Shown: positions 23,627-31,633 of the stretch, piece by piece | How the letters are laid out: each line of letters starts with the position of its first letter | Position numbering within the stretch: position 1 is the stretch's first letter | From: a virus | Virus record (IMG/VR): IMGVR_UViG_3300028399_000017 | Span: 1-36,529 of that record | Reading direction: 5' to 3' (one strand) | DNA length: 36,529 nucleotides | The notes under the pieces: model-generated | Database searches by the model: none | The model's input: the letters and a program-made list of their open reading frames with translations, nothing else | Told to the model about the DNA's origin: nothing | Position numbers and translations under genes: made by a program

Positions 23627-23896
23627 TCATCGCTTGCTGGCATTTTTTGCTTTCTGATTAAGGTTCATGAATGTTTTTTGCGCTGATAGATCGCCTTTTT
23701 TAGCTGACTCGAAAATGGTCATCCTCACCTGTGCTTCGGCTTTCAATCGGCCAACGTCAATAGCTTCACTGTATGTTGATACAAGCTCTTCAACAGTTAT
23801 TTCCATTATTTTTGCAATTTCTGAATCAAGAAATTGTAGTTCAGCCAGCTCTGCTATTCTATCTTTCACTAGCGATCTCCATTTCTTTCGTGCCAT
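23627..23896 (-). CDS. Small helical HTH-like phage protein
   Basis: An 89-residue basic, all-helical protein. Residues 12-40 (DRIAELAELQFLDSEIAKIMEITVEELVS) have the layout of a homeodomain-like helix-turn-helix. The tail (RMTIFESAKKGDLSAQKTFMNLNQK) recalls the small phage proteins that end in a helix with a gly-asp turn. It lies between the PLD-like and DUF2213 genes and overlaps the former by 38 bases. A DNA-binding role is possible; I am not sure of the function. Confidence 0.6.
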   Translation of the reverse strand: MARKKWRSLVKDRIAELAELQFLDSEIAKIMEITVEELVSTYSEAIDVGRLKAEAQVRMTIFESAKKGDLSAQKTFMNLNQKAKNASKR

Positions 23897-24506
23897 AAAG
23901 GAATTTTTTTATGTCTGCAATCCACGAGCATGTAAACTCATACATCAATTTGTCGTTGTCAATGACGTACTGTTCTACCCTGGAATTGTACGTCATGTTC
24001 CCCGACCCCTCTAGAGTGTAGAAATTGCCAGCCTCTGTTTTGCACGAAAATACTTTTGCATGCGACTGACAAAAAAACAGGCTGATATGCTCGTTGCTCG
24101 ATAACTCACCATTTACGATGACCTCTTTTTCCCGGTGGGCCTTATTACGGAGATTCGACATCAGAATATCCAGTTTTAGTATTTTCCTATCGTTAACCAG
24201 CCCTACCAATATTTTTGCGGCATTGAAATTTATCGAATAAACGGCCATGGCCATGTGGGATATGGTTTCTCGTCTAGCAATATACTCAATGAGCTGAATG
24301 GAATTAAATGACCTTCGTGTTACCAGCCTGAATTGCTGCCCAGGGAGGGGTAGGCCGACATCGCCTATAGCGGATATCATTTCATAATGTTTCTCAATGA
24401 ATCGTTTCGACAGCCTGTCATTCATCCCCTCTAGACCTGAGTTCTGCGAATCTTTCGCGACACATATTTTCTCATGAGTGACGATATCAGATATTTCAAA
24501 CAGCAT
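23859..24506 (-). CDS. Phospholipase-D-like phage protein
   Basis: A 215-residue protein whose C-terminal part holds one HKD-like motif: SHAKVF (about 148-153), then LEGSGNMTYNSRVEQYVIDN at about 165-184. The asparagine-containing GSGN follows as in PLD superfamily enzymes. The acidic residue normally four positions after the HxK lysine is not evident. Similar genes occur beside portal and head genes in other phages. It might act as a nuclease or phosphodiesterase, or may be non-catalytic. It sits in the head operon. Confidence 0.62.
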   Translation of the reverse strand: MLFEISDIVTHEKICVAKDSQNSGLEGMNDRLSKRFIEKHYEMISAIGDVGLPLPGQQFRLVTRRSFNSIQLIEYIARRETISHMAMAVYSINFNAAKILVGLVNDRKILKLDILMSNLRNKAHREKEVIVNGELSSNEHISLFFCQSHAKVFSCKTEAGNFYTLEGSGNMTYNSRVEQYVIDNDKLMYEFTCSWIADIKKFLYGTKEMEIASER

Positions 24507-24508
24507 CT

Positions 24509-25396
24509 CTACCCCTCATCAAACCGAACTATCGGTCGCATTGTGCATTCGCAGTTTGGCAACTGCCCCGGAATTCCGCGCTCTCCCGTTTTTTCATCTA
24601 TCACCGGCGGATCATCGAGGCTGAATATACCCCCGTTGAGACCGTCAGGATAGGGTATTTTGTGCAGCTCGCGCGGCCTCTGTCCTCCACCAGAATGCAC
24701 CCATTCGAATTCCTGCAAATTCATCCGCCGCATACGCGCCGAGTTTAGGGCCGAGTATGCTTTGCGCGTCTGGTCGAGAGCGACGTTTTTGGCCTTGTTG
24801 CGCGTTTTCAGCGCCTCTTTTTTTAGAAATTTCTCTATGTCTGGTATGAGCGATTCCAGACCGCCACCGCGCTGTATCGACCGATTGACCGCGCCACGGA
24901 CTGCACTAACGTAATCGCCTGTCATTGTTTTTATCAGGTCGACATTGACGTTGACGGACGCAGTGAAGGCGTCGCGCACGTCGGGCAGGTCGATACCGCC
25001 TTTCAACTCCATGGCCTCACTGATTTTTTTCAGACTGGATTTTAGGCCTACTTTGCTCTGGCGATCCAACCCGCCAACCATGCGCTCAGACATTTTGACG
25101 GCGTTGGCCTGCGTTAATTTCGTGATGTAGCGCAATAATTTGTTCAGATTGATGCGGGCAATACTGGCAATACTGGCATCCGTGGCGAAATATTCACCGG
25201 CAGTTTCGTCGTCAAAAATGCCCAAAACGGTCTTTTCCGTCTCAGCAATAACGCGCTCCATCAGTCTATCCAGATCACGCACATAGCGACGCTGAACAGC
25301 AACATTAATGCGTAGAGCACCACCACGAAAGTGACTGTTTTTTTTTGGCGGCGGTCGTCGCTTTTTATTCAACGTCGTCAATATCCGTGTCGTCAA
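24509..25396 (-). CDS. Minor head protein (Mu gpF/SPP1 gp7-like)
   Basis: A 295-residue protein with the gpF-like domain at about 165-290: helices, then ALKTRNKAKNVALDQTRKAYSALNSARMRRMN, FEWVHSGGGQRPRELHK and the closing cysteine motif GQLPNCECTMRPI. It joins the portal and is ejected or built into the procapsid. The gene overlaps the portal stop by 32 bases, so the true start may be slightly downstream. Its order after the portal gene is standard. Confidence 0.82.
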   Translation of the reverse strand: MTTRILTTLNKKRRPPPKKNSHFRGGALRINVAVQRRYVRDLDRLMERVIAETEKTVLGIFDDETAGEYFATDASIASIARINLNKLLRYITKLTQANAVKMSERMVGGLDRQSKVGLKSSLKKISEAMELKGGIDLPDVRDAFTASVNVNVDLIKTMTGDYVSAVRGAVNRSIQRGGGLESLIPDIEKFLKKEALKTRNKAKNVALDQTRKAYSALNSARMRRMNLQEFEWVHSGGGQRPRELHKIPYPDGLNGGIFSLDDPPVIDEKTGERGIPGQLPNCECTMRPIVRFDEG

Positions 25397-26870
25397 ACGG
25401 CTCCAGGCCGTTGTATCCGCTGCGCTCGTCTGCTATCAAACGTTTGCGAATCTCACTCTCGTCAATCGATCCTGACGCCTGCAAATTCGTATCGGTGCGG
25501 GAGTTTATCTCGTTGATTTCGGCGACTTCTTTAGCTGTCGGCGAGTCAAGTGGCGTCCATGTGATATCAAAATCAAACGGCCTTTCGTCACTGTATTCTG
25601 AGCGCTGCAATAGTGCGTAGTGCCGTTCAAGAAGAGGCGAAAATGAATCGTTTTGAATCGATTCCAGCGTGTCGTACCAGCTATTGCGCTCGAATTCGCC
25701 CGTGGCATTGAACCCTTTTGGCGATGTCTCGATCAGCTCTGACGCCGGTATTCCGGCGAGCGCTGCAACTAGCTGGTATTGCGTCATGATTACGTTGTCG
25801 AGATCAGATAGAGATGTTTCGAGCTGGTCCAGCTCCTCTTCCTTGTCGATAGCATATACGCCCGTGTTATCTCGAAAATCATTAAAAACCCTCAGCCGGT
25901 CCTCAAACGCGGCCTGATTCGCGAGCGCCTTCTGCGTGTCTGTTTTTATGACGTTCAGGCGCTTGGTCATGGCCAGAAGTGGCGCTTCGTTCGATGTGCG
26001 CTCAGCAGCGTAGACTCGCTCATAGATCAGCTGCGGCAACGGCAGCCCACCATAAAAATAACTGGGTCTCAGGATCGTTGGCACGTCGCGGAACCGCCGA
26101 ATTATGAGGTGCGATTTGTGGTACCTGACGCCGTTTATCCGCCACCACGTTGGTTCGTAGAAATCAATGTAGGCGGGGTCGGCAGTGGTCCTTTCGTCCA
26201 GCTCTGGCGTGATCCAGTACGGGTCCACCTGCACTATGCCTTCATAGCTGCCCTCTGTCACGCCGTCGATATTGAACGGTTTCTGGTAATAATTTTTGTC
26301 TTTAGATTTGACCGAAAACAGCGCTATTCGTATTCCGAACACGCGACTCATGCGCTCGAATTCGATCATATTGGTGCGCAGGCCAAATCGCTTGTCGGCA
26401 TTCCTGAGCGATTTTATCAGCTCCTCATCGACTTCAGAGCCATCGTTTACAGTGATTGCGTAGTCATTTTTAGCAGCTTTTTCGCCGGGGCGAGAGCATG
26501 CCTTGTCTACCATGGCGTTCTGAGCAATGATGGCGCATGCCTGGTATCCGATAAAACCCTGCTTCACGTACCATGCCAGAAGCGCCTGCGGCATCATACT
26601 GCCGCCCAGCGAAAACGCGGATTTTATGGCGCTGGAGTCCATTCCGGTCGCGGAATCCATGGCGATTGACGAGCCGTCGTCATTGACGGGGGCTATATTT
26701 TTAGGCGTTCTCTGAAATGCATTGGCCTCGATCCATTCACCGAGCACGGCCTGTTTCATCCGCATGTAGCCGGATATGTCGGTTGAAAATTCGCCTTCGC
26801 CAGGCTCTGAGGCGTCATTGTCTGTCGCTGTCTGCTCGGGCTTGTCGCGTTTCCACCAGTTGAACCACAT
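25365..26870 (-). CDS. Portal protein (DUF1073-like)
   Basis: A 501-residue protein from ATG 26870 (MWFNWWKRDKPE), two bases after the lysin stop. The longer frame to 26888 adds six codons. It matches the DUF1073 anchor portal family: ALLAWYVKQGFIGYQACAIIAQNAMVDKACSRPGEKA, GVRYHKSHLIIRRFRDVPT and LPQLIYERVYAAERTSNEAPLLAMTKRLNVIKTD. A dodecamer forms the DNA gate of the head. The residues ASELIETSPKGFNATGEFE at about 390-408 fall in the expected region. Confidence 0.85.
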   Translation of the reverse strand: MWFNWWKRDKPEQTATDNDASEPGEGEFSTDISGYMRMKQAVLGEWIEANAFQRTPKNIAPVNDDGSSIAMDSATGMDSSAIKSAFSLGGSMMPQALLAWYVKQGFIGYQACAIIAQNAMVDKACSRPGEKAAKNDYAITVNDGSEVDEELIKSLRNADKRFGLRTNMIEFERMSRVFGIRIALFSVKSKDKNYYQKPFNIDGVTEGSYEGIVQVDPYWITPELDERTTADPAYIDFYEPTWWRINGVRYHKSHLIIRRFRDVPTILRPSYFYGGLPLPQLIYERVYAAERTSNEAPLLAMTKRLNVIKTDTQKALANQAAFEDRLRVFNDFRDNTGVYAIDKEEELDQLETSLSDLDNVIMTQYQLVAALAGIPASELIETSPKGFNATGEFERNSWYDTLESIQNDSFSPLLERHYALLQRSEYSDERPFDFDITWTPLDSPTAKEVAEINEINSRTDTNLQASGSIDESEIRKRLIADERSGYNGLEPFDDTDIDDVE

Positions 26871-26872
26871 AC

Positions 26873-27214
26873 CTACACCCGCCCCCAATGCTCTAACGAA
26901 TAATGGTTCCCGTCGTCAAACCGGCCGCCCCACCGGCACAGCTCGTGCTGGCCCTCCCACCATTGCCCCAGCTCAGCGTGATCTGATGTTTTTTCCATGA
27001 ATTTTCCGTCTCTGAACAGATTTAGGTCGATAGCCAGTTTTAATTTGTGGTTCGAGTTTTTGCGGCCATAGCCTATTTTTTTGCCGTAGCGGCCATTCGT
27101 TCTGGGGTCCCTGAATAGATCGCCGCCTCGAATCTCGAACCCTAGCGCATGTGCCTTCATTATCAAACATGGCAGCAATCGCATAAATAGTTCCTGTTTT
27201 TCTCCTAGCCGCAA
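26873..27214 (-). CDS. M15-family peptidase, probable endolysin
   Basis: A 113-residue protein with the M15 D-Ala/L-Ala-D-Glu peptidase zinc site: SNHKLKLAID at 54-63 supplies H56 and D63, and DDGNHYSLEHWG at 100-111 supplies the second histidine with WGGRF before it. It would cut peptide cross-bridges or stem peptides of the cell wall for lysis. A TTG at 27214 preceded by AGGGG gives MRLGEKQELF, the usual N terminus; an internal ATG at 27184 is possible but would cut it short. The gene is compressed between terminase and portal, away from the membrane proteins at 30451-30836. Confidence 0.8.
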   Translation of the reverse strand: MRLGEKQELFMRLLPCLIMKAHALGFEIRGGDLFRDPRTNGRYGKKIGYGRKNSNHKLKLAIDLNLFRDGKFMEKTSDHAELGQWWEGQHELCRWGGRFDDGNHYSLEHWGRV

Positions 27215-27227
27215 AGTGCTGCCCCTA

Positions 27228-28814
27228 TCAAATATCAAAAAATCCGCGAGACATGCGCGCACGCGGTGCATAGAGCATCATAGCCGAATCCGCGAGATTC
27301 GGCGATAGGGAACCTTCAGGCTGTTTGTCCACCAGTATTTTCCCGTTTCTCAGAGTGTAGGTCGGCTGTGATAATTCCGTGCATAGTCGCCTCAATTCTG
27401 TCAATTTGCTGCTCAGCGATATAATGTTTTCCGGGTCGTATTCAGCACCATTGACTGCGCGGAACGTGTCGCGAAATCGCAGACGCAGGCTCCACCAGGA
27501 CTGCTCTTTCCAGTTTGTAAAAAAATCTTTATTACTCCTGCCAGGCACCATTTCATCATCAGGATCAACAATTTCGCCCGAACCACGGAACTGCACCACC
27601 TCTATGATCCGCTGCCCTGCGTCCTCTCTGCGCTCGTTTATGACGCGGGCATCTCCGCGAACACCCGCCCCCAAACCGTCGCCGTCGTAGTGAAACAGCG
27701 GGTAATCGTGGGTGTCGGCTATAAGAAAACAGCGTTCGACACTGTCAAAAATATCGCTGGTGTCTTTGCTGCCGCTCCACGATTCGATGTGATCCAGCAG
27801 TATGCCGTGACGACCTGCAAACGCGTTTTTGTCGCGCCCCTGATCTGCAACGTCGAACGCGCCCTCTCTAGCACCCGTCGGCTCGATACCTAGTTTTTCA
27901 TGTGCATCAATCGCGGCCTGCACCCACGCCGAGGGGATGATTATGCCTTCCTTTGAGGCGTTGAAATCTAGGTCAATCTCCTGGGCAACAGTTACTGGAT
28001 CAAGCTCGTCCAGCTGTTTGTCGTACCACGCCTCGTCTTTTCGCGGGTCGTCGCGCCAATGGAAAATAAACTGTCTGATTTTTCCGGCCAGTATTTTTTC
28101 GGCAAACGGGTTGTCAGAACCGTTTGGAGTCGATATGTCGGCGCGGCAGTTGGTGGTTGCTGACAGCGACGCCTCGGCTATGTGGGGACGCTCCAAGTGA
28201 GCACTTTCGTCAACGAAATAAAACGCCGTTCTATCTCCTCGACCAATCTCGTCGCCACATTCGCCCGTTATGCAGGACCCCGTGCCTGGTATCGTGATGC
28301 GCATTTCAGGGGCGTGTTTTCTCTCGTCGAATCCACACCTAAACTCGGGCGGTATATACCTCAAAAACATACGGGCTTTATATAAAAGCGCCTTCGGGTG
28401 CCCTATCCTATCAACGTATTCTTTTTTTCTGCTGCCGAACCCTGCAACAACGCCATCATTAAACAGGCACACCGAGCACGCCACGCCAATTGACAGCCAT
28501 GACAGGCCCATATCCCTAGATTTCATAGTGATAAACGGAACGCCGTCACTCCACGCGCCCAAAAACTCGTCGATCCATTCGCGTTGGCGGTCGAACAGCA
28601 GGAACGGCACCAGCGCCGGAAGGCCGCGCTCGATATTTCTGGGGTCAAAAGTCACGCCCCAGTCATCGATGAACTGGGCAATGTTGTGTTTGTAGTGGTT
28701 TTTGAGCAGGGGAACCTGCTCGGGGTTCTCGCGCAAATACGCTAGACGTGCAACGCGCTCTCTGAATATCGGGACATAATCAGGGTTTTTGAAATCAAAA
28801 TCAGCCCGAGCCAT
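27228..28814 (-). CDS. Terminase large subunit
   Basis: A 528-residue packaging motor. The ATPase domain has a Walker-A-like KSRDMGLSW (98-106) and a Walker B FYFVDESAHL (198-207) with its glutamate. The RNase H-like nuclease begins with GAFDVADQGRDKNAF (about 319-332; D321, D324), followed by HYDGDGLGAG with a second acid. It drives DNA into the head and cuts concatemers. It overlaps the small subunit by 14 bases. The ATPase motif lacks a classical GKT, which is common in this phage group. Confidence 0.92.
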   Translation of the reverse strand: MARADFDFKNPDYVPIFRERVARLAYLRENPEQVPLLKNHYKHNIAQFIDDWGVTFDPRNIERGLPALVPFLLFDRQREWIDEFLGAWSDGVPFITMKSRDMGLSWLSIGVACSVCLFNDGVVAGFGSRKKEYVDRIGHPKALLYKARMFLRYIPPEFRCGFDERKHAPEMRITIPGTGSCITGECGDEIGRGDRTAFYFVDESAHLERPHIAEASLSATTNCRADISTPNGSDNPFAEKILAGKIRQFIFHWRDDPRKDEAWYDKQLDELDPVTVAQEIDLDFNASKEGIIIPSAWVQAAIDAHEKLGIEPTGAREGAFDVADQGRDKNAFAGRHGILLDHIESWSGSKDTSDIFDSVERCFLIADTHDYPLFHYDGDGLGAGVRGDARVINERREDAGQRIIEVVQFRGSGEIVDPDDEMVPGRSNKDFFTNWKEQSWWSLRLRFRDTFRAVNGAEYDPENIISLSSKLTELRRLCTELSQPTYTLRNGKILVDKQPEGSLSPNLADSAMMLYAPRARMSRGFFDI

Positions 28815-29304
28815 CTTTTTCTAGCATTTGCTGATACGCCCTTGCAGCAGCAACAGGGTCGTCGGGGATGTTTTTCGTGGTGATCGGCTCGGCATCTGGA
28901 TCGCCGCCGATCAGGTGTTTTACCGCAGCATGATTGCCGTCCATCCGGTTTATTTCAGACAACGCTGATACTGTGCCGGCAATGCTGACTGGGATAGAGT
29001 TACCAAGTGCGTCATTTTTTATTTCCAGCCCCAGGTTTGCGGCCTGCGCGAGCATCGATTTTATCTTGCTTACAGACAGTCCAAACTCCTCCTCAGACTG
29101 CGCCAGGAGCTTGTCACGCAGCGTTTTAATCCTTTTCTGAACCTTCTCGCATTTATGGAACGTTGATGCCTTTGAGTGGACCGTAGCAGGAAGCGCCGTC
29201 GTATCAGGAAATACTGCCCGAAAAGCGCGTGTCTGGTCCCCGTTTACAATAAAATCCTTGGCGTAGGTATCCGCCTCAACGTCAGTTGGTCGCATCTGGC
29301 TCAT
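28801..29304 (-). CDS. Terminase small subunit
   Basis: A 167-residue protein with an N-terminal helix-turn-helix (PTDVEADTYAKDFIVNGDQTRAFRAVFP, about 6-33), the layout of the small terminase family, and a long helical oligomerisation region (about 45-90). Residues 130-167 are a proline/aspartate-rich tail (DPDAEPITTKNIPDDPVAAARAY). It recognises the packaging site and hands DNA to the large subunit. It is the first gene of the late leftward operon. Confidence 0.82.
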   Translation of the reverse strand: MSQMRPTDVEADTYAKDFIVNGDQTRAFRAVFPDTTALPATVHSKASTFHKCEKVQKRIKTLRDKLLAQSEEEFGLSVSKIKSMLAQAANLGLEIKNDALGNSIPVSIAGTVSALSEINRMDGNHAAVKHLIGGDPDAEPITTKNIPDDPVAAARAYQQMLEKDGSG

Positions 29305-29354
29305 GATGCGGTCCCGTGTGTTTTTTTATTCTCCATGGCGCTGATTCTATGCGG

Positions 29355-29379
29355 AAAAGCGCCCCGTGAACAGGGGCCT
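29355..29379 (-). terminator. Rho-independent terminator, leftward
   Basis: On the minus strand the stem GCCCC-TGTTCAC-GGGGC (29377-29361) is followed by GCTTTT. It lies between the stop of gene 29383-29592 and the small terminase start, so it separates early leftward transcription from the late operon. A second overlapping stem, GGCGCT/AGCGCC, adds to the structure. Confidence 0.65.
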
Positions 29380-29382
29380 TAA

Positions 29383-29592
29383 TCATGCAACGATATCCAT
29401 TACTTTCTTGCACGCAACTATTCTTCCCCCGAATCTCGCCCTTAGCATCAACGCCTTTGCCGCAGCCTCCCCCGGATCGGTTCCTATTCTGCTATACACG
29501 TACTGCTCTTCCCCCTTGCTGTCAATTACTGACGCGCAGTACCCAAAGTTCCCTTGCCTTCTGTCAAAGCTTACCGATATTGTCGCTTCCAT
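29383..29592 (-). CDS. Small hypothetical phage protein, 69 aa
   Basis: A 69-residue protein (MEATISVSFDRRQGNFGYCAS...). Its pattern of strands then a helix (GEAAAKALMLRARFGGRIV) suggests a compact alpha/beta fold. The function is unknown. It is the last early leftward gene before the terminator at 29355-29379. Only two bases separate it from the upstream gene stop, so the two share a transcript. Confidence 0.6.
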   Translation of the reverse strand: MEATISVSFDRRQGNFGYCASVIDSKGEEQYVYSRIGTDPGEAAAKALMLRARFGGRIVACKKVMDIVA

Positions 29593-29594
29593 CT

Positions 29595-29972
29595 TTATCC
29601 CTTTTTCTGCTGATTGTTCATGTCGCGGCTGGCATCGCTGCTCATTGTGATCAGATTGCAGATCATCGCCTTTGTAACGCGACCTTTAAGGCTCTCAGAT
29701 GCTGCAACAAACGCTTCAACTTTGCTTGTATCCTTGTCTGTATTGCGCTCAATAGTGATTTTTTGGCTTGCAACCAAGCGCGAAAGCTTTTCCTTGAGTG
29801 CGTCAAGCTTCATCCAGGCATCAGGATGAACTTCTTTTCTTTCTTTTTTTTCTGGCTTTGCAAAGATGGCTTTATACCCAGCTCTTGCTTGATTCAATTC
29901 TGACTCGCTGGCCAGGCCAATGCTCAAGCCCAGGAAGTCATCGCAGTAGTCTTCGAAAGTCAATTTAGCCAT
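29595..29972 (-). CDS. Hypothetical early phage protein, 125 aa
   Basis: A 125-residue charged helical protein starting MAKLTFEDYCDDFLG. I chose ATG 29972 because AGGAAAAAG lies just upstream. The longer reading from 30005 begins MAPNSKTRKKK, which recurs almost unchanged before gene 32244-32516 and is probably an untranslated leader. The region about 45-110 (KKERKEVHPDAWMKLDALKEKLSRLVASQK) is a likely coiled coil. It is driven by a strong promoter at 30024-30052. Function unknown. Confidence 0.6.
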   Translation of the reverse strand: MAKLTFEDYCDDFLGLSIGLASESELNQARAGYKAIFAKPEKKERKEVHPDAWMKLDALKEKLSRLVASQKITIERNTDKDTSKVEAFVAASESLKGRVTKAMICNLITMSSDASRDMNNQQKKG

Positions 29973-29976
29973 TTTC

Positions 29977-30053
29977 TTTTTCCTTGTCTTTGAGTTTGGG
30001 GCCATTCCCTAACTTCTGAATCTATTATATACCCGGTGTGTACGAATTGCAAG
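29977..30053 (-). repeat. Duplicated promoter-leader block, copy A
   Basis: This 77-base block (promoter plus untranslated leader) is nearly identical to 32521-32597, differing at only a few positions. It spans the ribosome binding site, the apparent MAPNSKTRK leader and a consensus sigma70 promoter. The repeat shows recent duplication of a transcription start module. Confidence 0.8.
30024..30052 (-). promoter_or_regulatory. Consensus sigma70 promoter for gene 29595-29972
   Basis: On the minus strand TTGCAA (30052-30047) and TATAAT (30029-30024) are separated by exactly 17 bases. Both hexamers are close to consensus. Confidence 0.75.
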
Positions 30054-30090
30054 GGGTTTTTAGACTATTACAGTAATTTTTTCCCATCAG

Positions 30091-30285
30091 CTAAACGACT
30101 GACAAAGCAGCTTTTCCGCTTCTCGAGATCAATTTGGCTGAGATTACGCGCTCAACCCACCGAGCAGCGGTTCTTTCTGTCACACCGAAATGTGACGCAA
30201 CTTTGCCACGAACCTGATATTCGAATTGAACATAGGTTTGCGAGGAGATAAAAGAGGCGACTTCTTTGGCGTTGAATTTAGTCAT
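30091..30285 (-). CDS. Small HTH-like DNA-binding protein
   Basis: A 64-residue protein from ATG 30285 (MTKFNAKEVASFISSQTY), preceded by GGAGAAAACATC. The segment VRGKVASHFGVTERTAARWVERVISAKLISRSG (about 26-58) is a helix-turn-helix of MarR/winged type. It may regulate early genes. The longer frame to 30393 runs through the promoter. It lies between two of the repeated promoter modules. Confidence 0.66.
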   Translation of the reverse strand: MTKFNAKEVASFISSQTYVQFEYQVRGKVASHFGVTERTAARWVERVISAKLISRSGKAALSVV

Positions 30286-30324
30286 GATGTTTTCTCCGTT
30301 GCGCTTGTTAATGTCTATGGGCTT

Positions 30325-30353
30325 ATAGTATATCCATCGGGCACGCATTACAA
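30325..30353 (-). promoter_or_regulatory. Sigma70-like promoter for gene 30091-30285
   Basis: On the minus strand TTGTAA (30353-30348) and TACTAT (30330-30325) are spaced by 17 bases. The upstream block TTTATCACAAAA...AAAATTGCCTT (about 30357-30386) recurs at 32600-32629, so this is a third, more diverged copy of the promoter module. Confidence 0.6.
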
Positions 30354-30450
30354 GGGATTTATCACAAAATCCAGAAAAAAATTGCCTTTTCACTCGCTCC
30401 TGATCTGCGTTATATTCGTCGCCTCTAATGTTTGAAAAGGATTTTTATCG

Positions 30451-30681
30451 ATGAGCGGCCCGCAACCTGGAACAGTCGGAAACACACTTTCAACATTAAC
30501 GCTCATTGCGATAATCTACAGCATATCCGCGCTGAACGATTTCCGAGAGACGATGGCGGCGCATCAGCATAATATTGCTGTGATATCCGCCAACCAGCGC
30601 GTGCACGCAGAGAAACTATCAAATCACGACAGACGAATAGCGAGGGTCGAATCAGAAAAATGGGCAATAAAACAACAGTAA
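30451..30681 (+). CDS. Single-pass membrane protein with coiled coil
   Basis: A 76-residue protein (MSGPQPGTVGNTLSTLTLIAII...). One hydrophobic segment at about residues 10-28 is followed by a charged helix (about 30-70) with heptad character (ALNDFRETMAAHQHNIAVISANQRVHAEKLSNHDRRIARVESE). This is the shape of small phage lysis or holin-associated proteins, including spanin subunits, but no lipobox is seen. AAGGA precedes the ATG. It overlaps the next small gene by 22 bases on the rightward strand, an island inside the leftward early region. Confidence 0.6.
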   Translation: MSGPQPGTVGNTLSTLTLIAIIYSISALNDFRETMAAHQHNIAVISANQRVHAEKLSNHDRRIARVESEKWAIKQQ

Positions 30682-30836
30682 CAGTGGGGGCAATCGCGGG
30701 CGCGATTGCTTCAATCGGGTGGTGGACAGCGAGCGAATTCGCGGGGATTAACGCGCCGGAGGCAATCGTTGCATCTAGCGTTGTCGTCGTGACGGCGCTG
30801 CTGTCGTTCGTTTTGCCAACAAAAACAGGCGGTTAG
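30660..30836 (+). CDS. Short hydrophobic holin-like protein (58 aa)
   Basis: A 58-residue frame MGNKTTVTVGAIAGAIASIG... ending KTGG, with two hydrophobic stretches (about 5-22 and 36-53). It overlaps the 3' end of gene 30451-30681. The size, the two hydrophobic segments, the short charged ends and the lysis context fit a class II holin. The M15 lysin lies about 3.4 kb away on the other strand. Function is inferred from shape only. Confidence 0.55.
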   Translation: MGNKTTVTVGAIAGAIASIGWWTASEFAGINAPEAIVASSVVVVTALLSFVLPTKTGG

Positions 30837-30858
30837 CTCCGCCCCAGCGACAAAATGG

Positions 30859-30876
30859 CGGGGCCCTGCGACCCCG
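30859..30876. terminator. GC-rich hairpin between convergent genes
   Basis: CGGGG (30859-30863) pairs with CCCCG (30872-30876). It lies between the rightward holin-like gene and the leftward lipase gene, so it could stop both. The following T-run is weak. Confidence 0.4.
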
Positions 30877-30888
30877 TCAATAATTTCA

Positions 30889-31629
30889 TTAAAATAACCT
30901 TACGTTCTGCCGGAGAATCCTTTCCCGGATACTGTCAATGTACGCCTCCGGGACGTGGTTTTTCATTATCAAATCTCTTAAATCGTTGCCTTTTGCAGCT
31001 CTGATAAAATGACGCAAACGCAGCCACCACGGCTCTTTTTCGCCGACAAATATAGCTGGCGTGTCATGTTTGTAGCCCAGTTTTCCGCCTGGTAATTTCA
31101 CGACCGGATCGCCGTATTTTACGACGCGAAAAAACTCGACATTCGAGACCTGTTTTTTAGACGGAACATTGCTCACACGCCACCCCGTCATTGTCATCGG
31201 AGCGCCGAACGTCATGCATGTTATCGGAACGCCTGACGCAATAACCGGGCTGAAGAAATTTTCCAGCAGAATCTCCAGCAGCGCACCACCTCGACTATGC
31301 CCTGCCATAAAAACCCGCTCAGGGTTCGAGGCCAGAACGCTGTTCATAATGCCGTTGGCCATGCCGTGCAGCCCTCGATAGAACCCTGAGTGGAAATCAT
31401 TCGTTGGTTGAAATGCGACATTATTTAGCCAATCCTCGGCGCTATCTGATCCGGCTATTGCCACCATCGCGACGCCGTTTTTCACTGCAACGGCAGCGTG
31501 ATCGTCTGCTCCAGCCGCTGTAGACCTGAATATTTCCACACCCGTCACGGATGGCAACTTCGACATGTCATAAGCCGCGTTTGCCAATAGCATTGCGTCA
31601 ATCATTTCTCGATTTTTTTCTGTATACAA
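30889..31629 (-). CDS. Class 3 lipase-like protein
   Basis: A 246-residue alpha/beta-hydrolase. GHSRGGALLEI at 110-120 holds the nucleophile S112, KYGDPVVKLP holds D174, and MKNHVPEAY holds H225. The spacing matches the class 3 (Rhizopus-type) lipase triad. No signal peptide is visible at the N terminus, so it is probably cytoplasmic unless released at lysis. It may act on host lipids during lysis or infection. A lipase gene is unusual for a phage of this size. It begins just after a small HTH regulator gene. Confidence 0.75.
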   Translation of the reverse strand: MYTEKNREMIDAMLLANAAYDMSKLPSVTGVEIFRSTAAGADDHAAVAVKNGVAMVAIAGSDSAEDWLNNVAFQPTNDFHSGFYRGLHGMANGIMNSVLASNPERVFMAGHSRGGALLEILLENFFSPVIASGVPITCMTFGAPMTMTGWRVSNVPSKKQVSNVEFFRVVKYGDPVVKLPGGKLGYKHDTPAIFVGEKEPWWLRLRHFIRAAKGNDLRDLIMKNHVPEAYIDSIRERILRQNVRLF

Positions 31630-31633
31630 TTTA

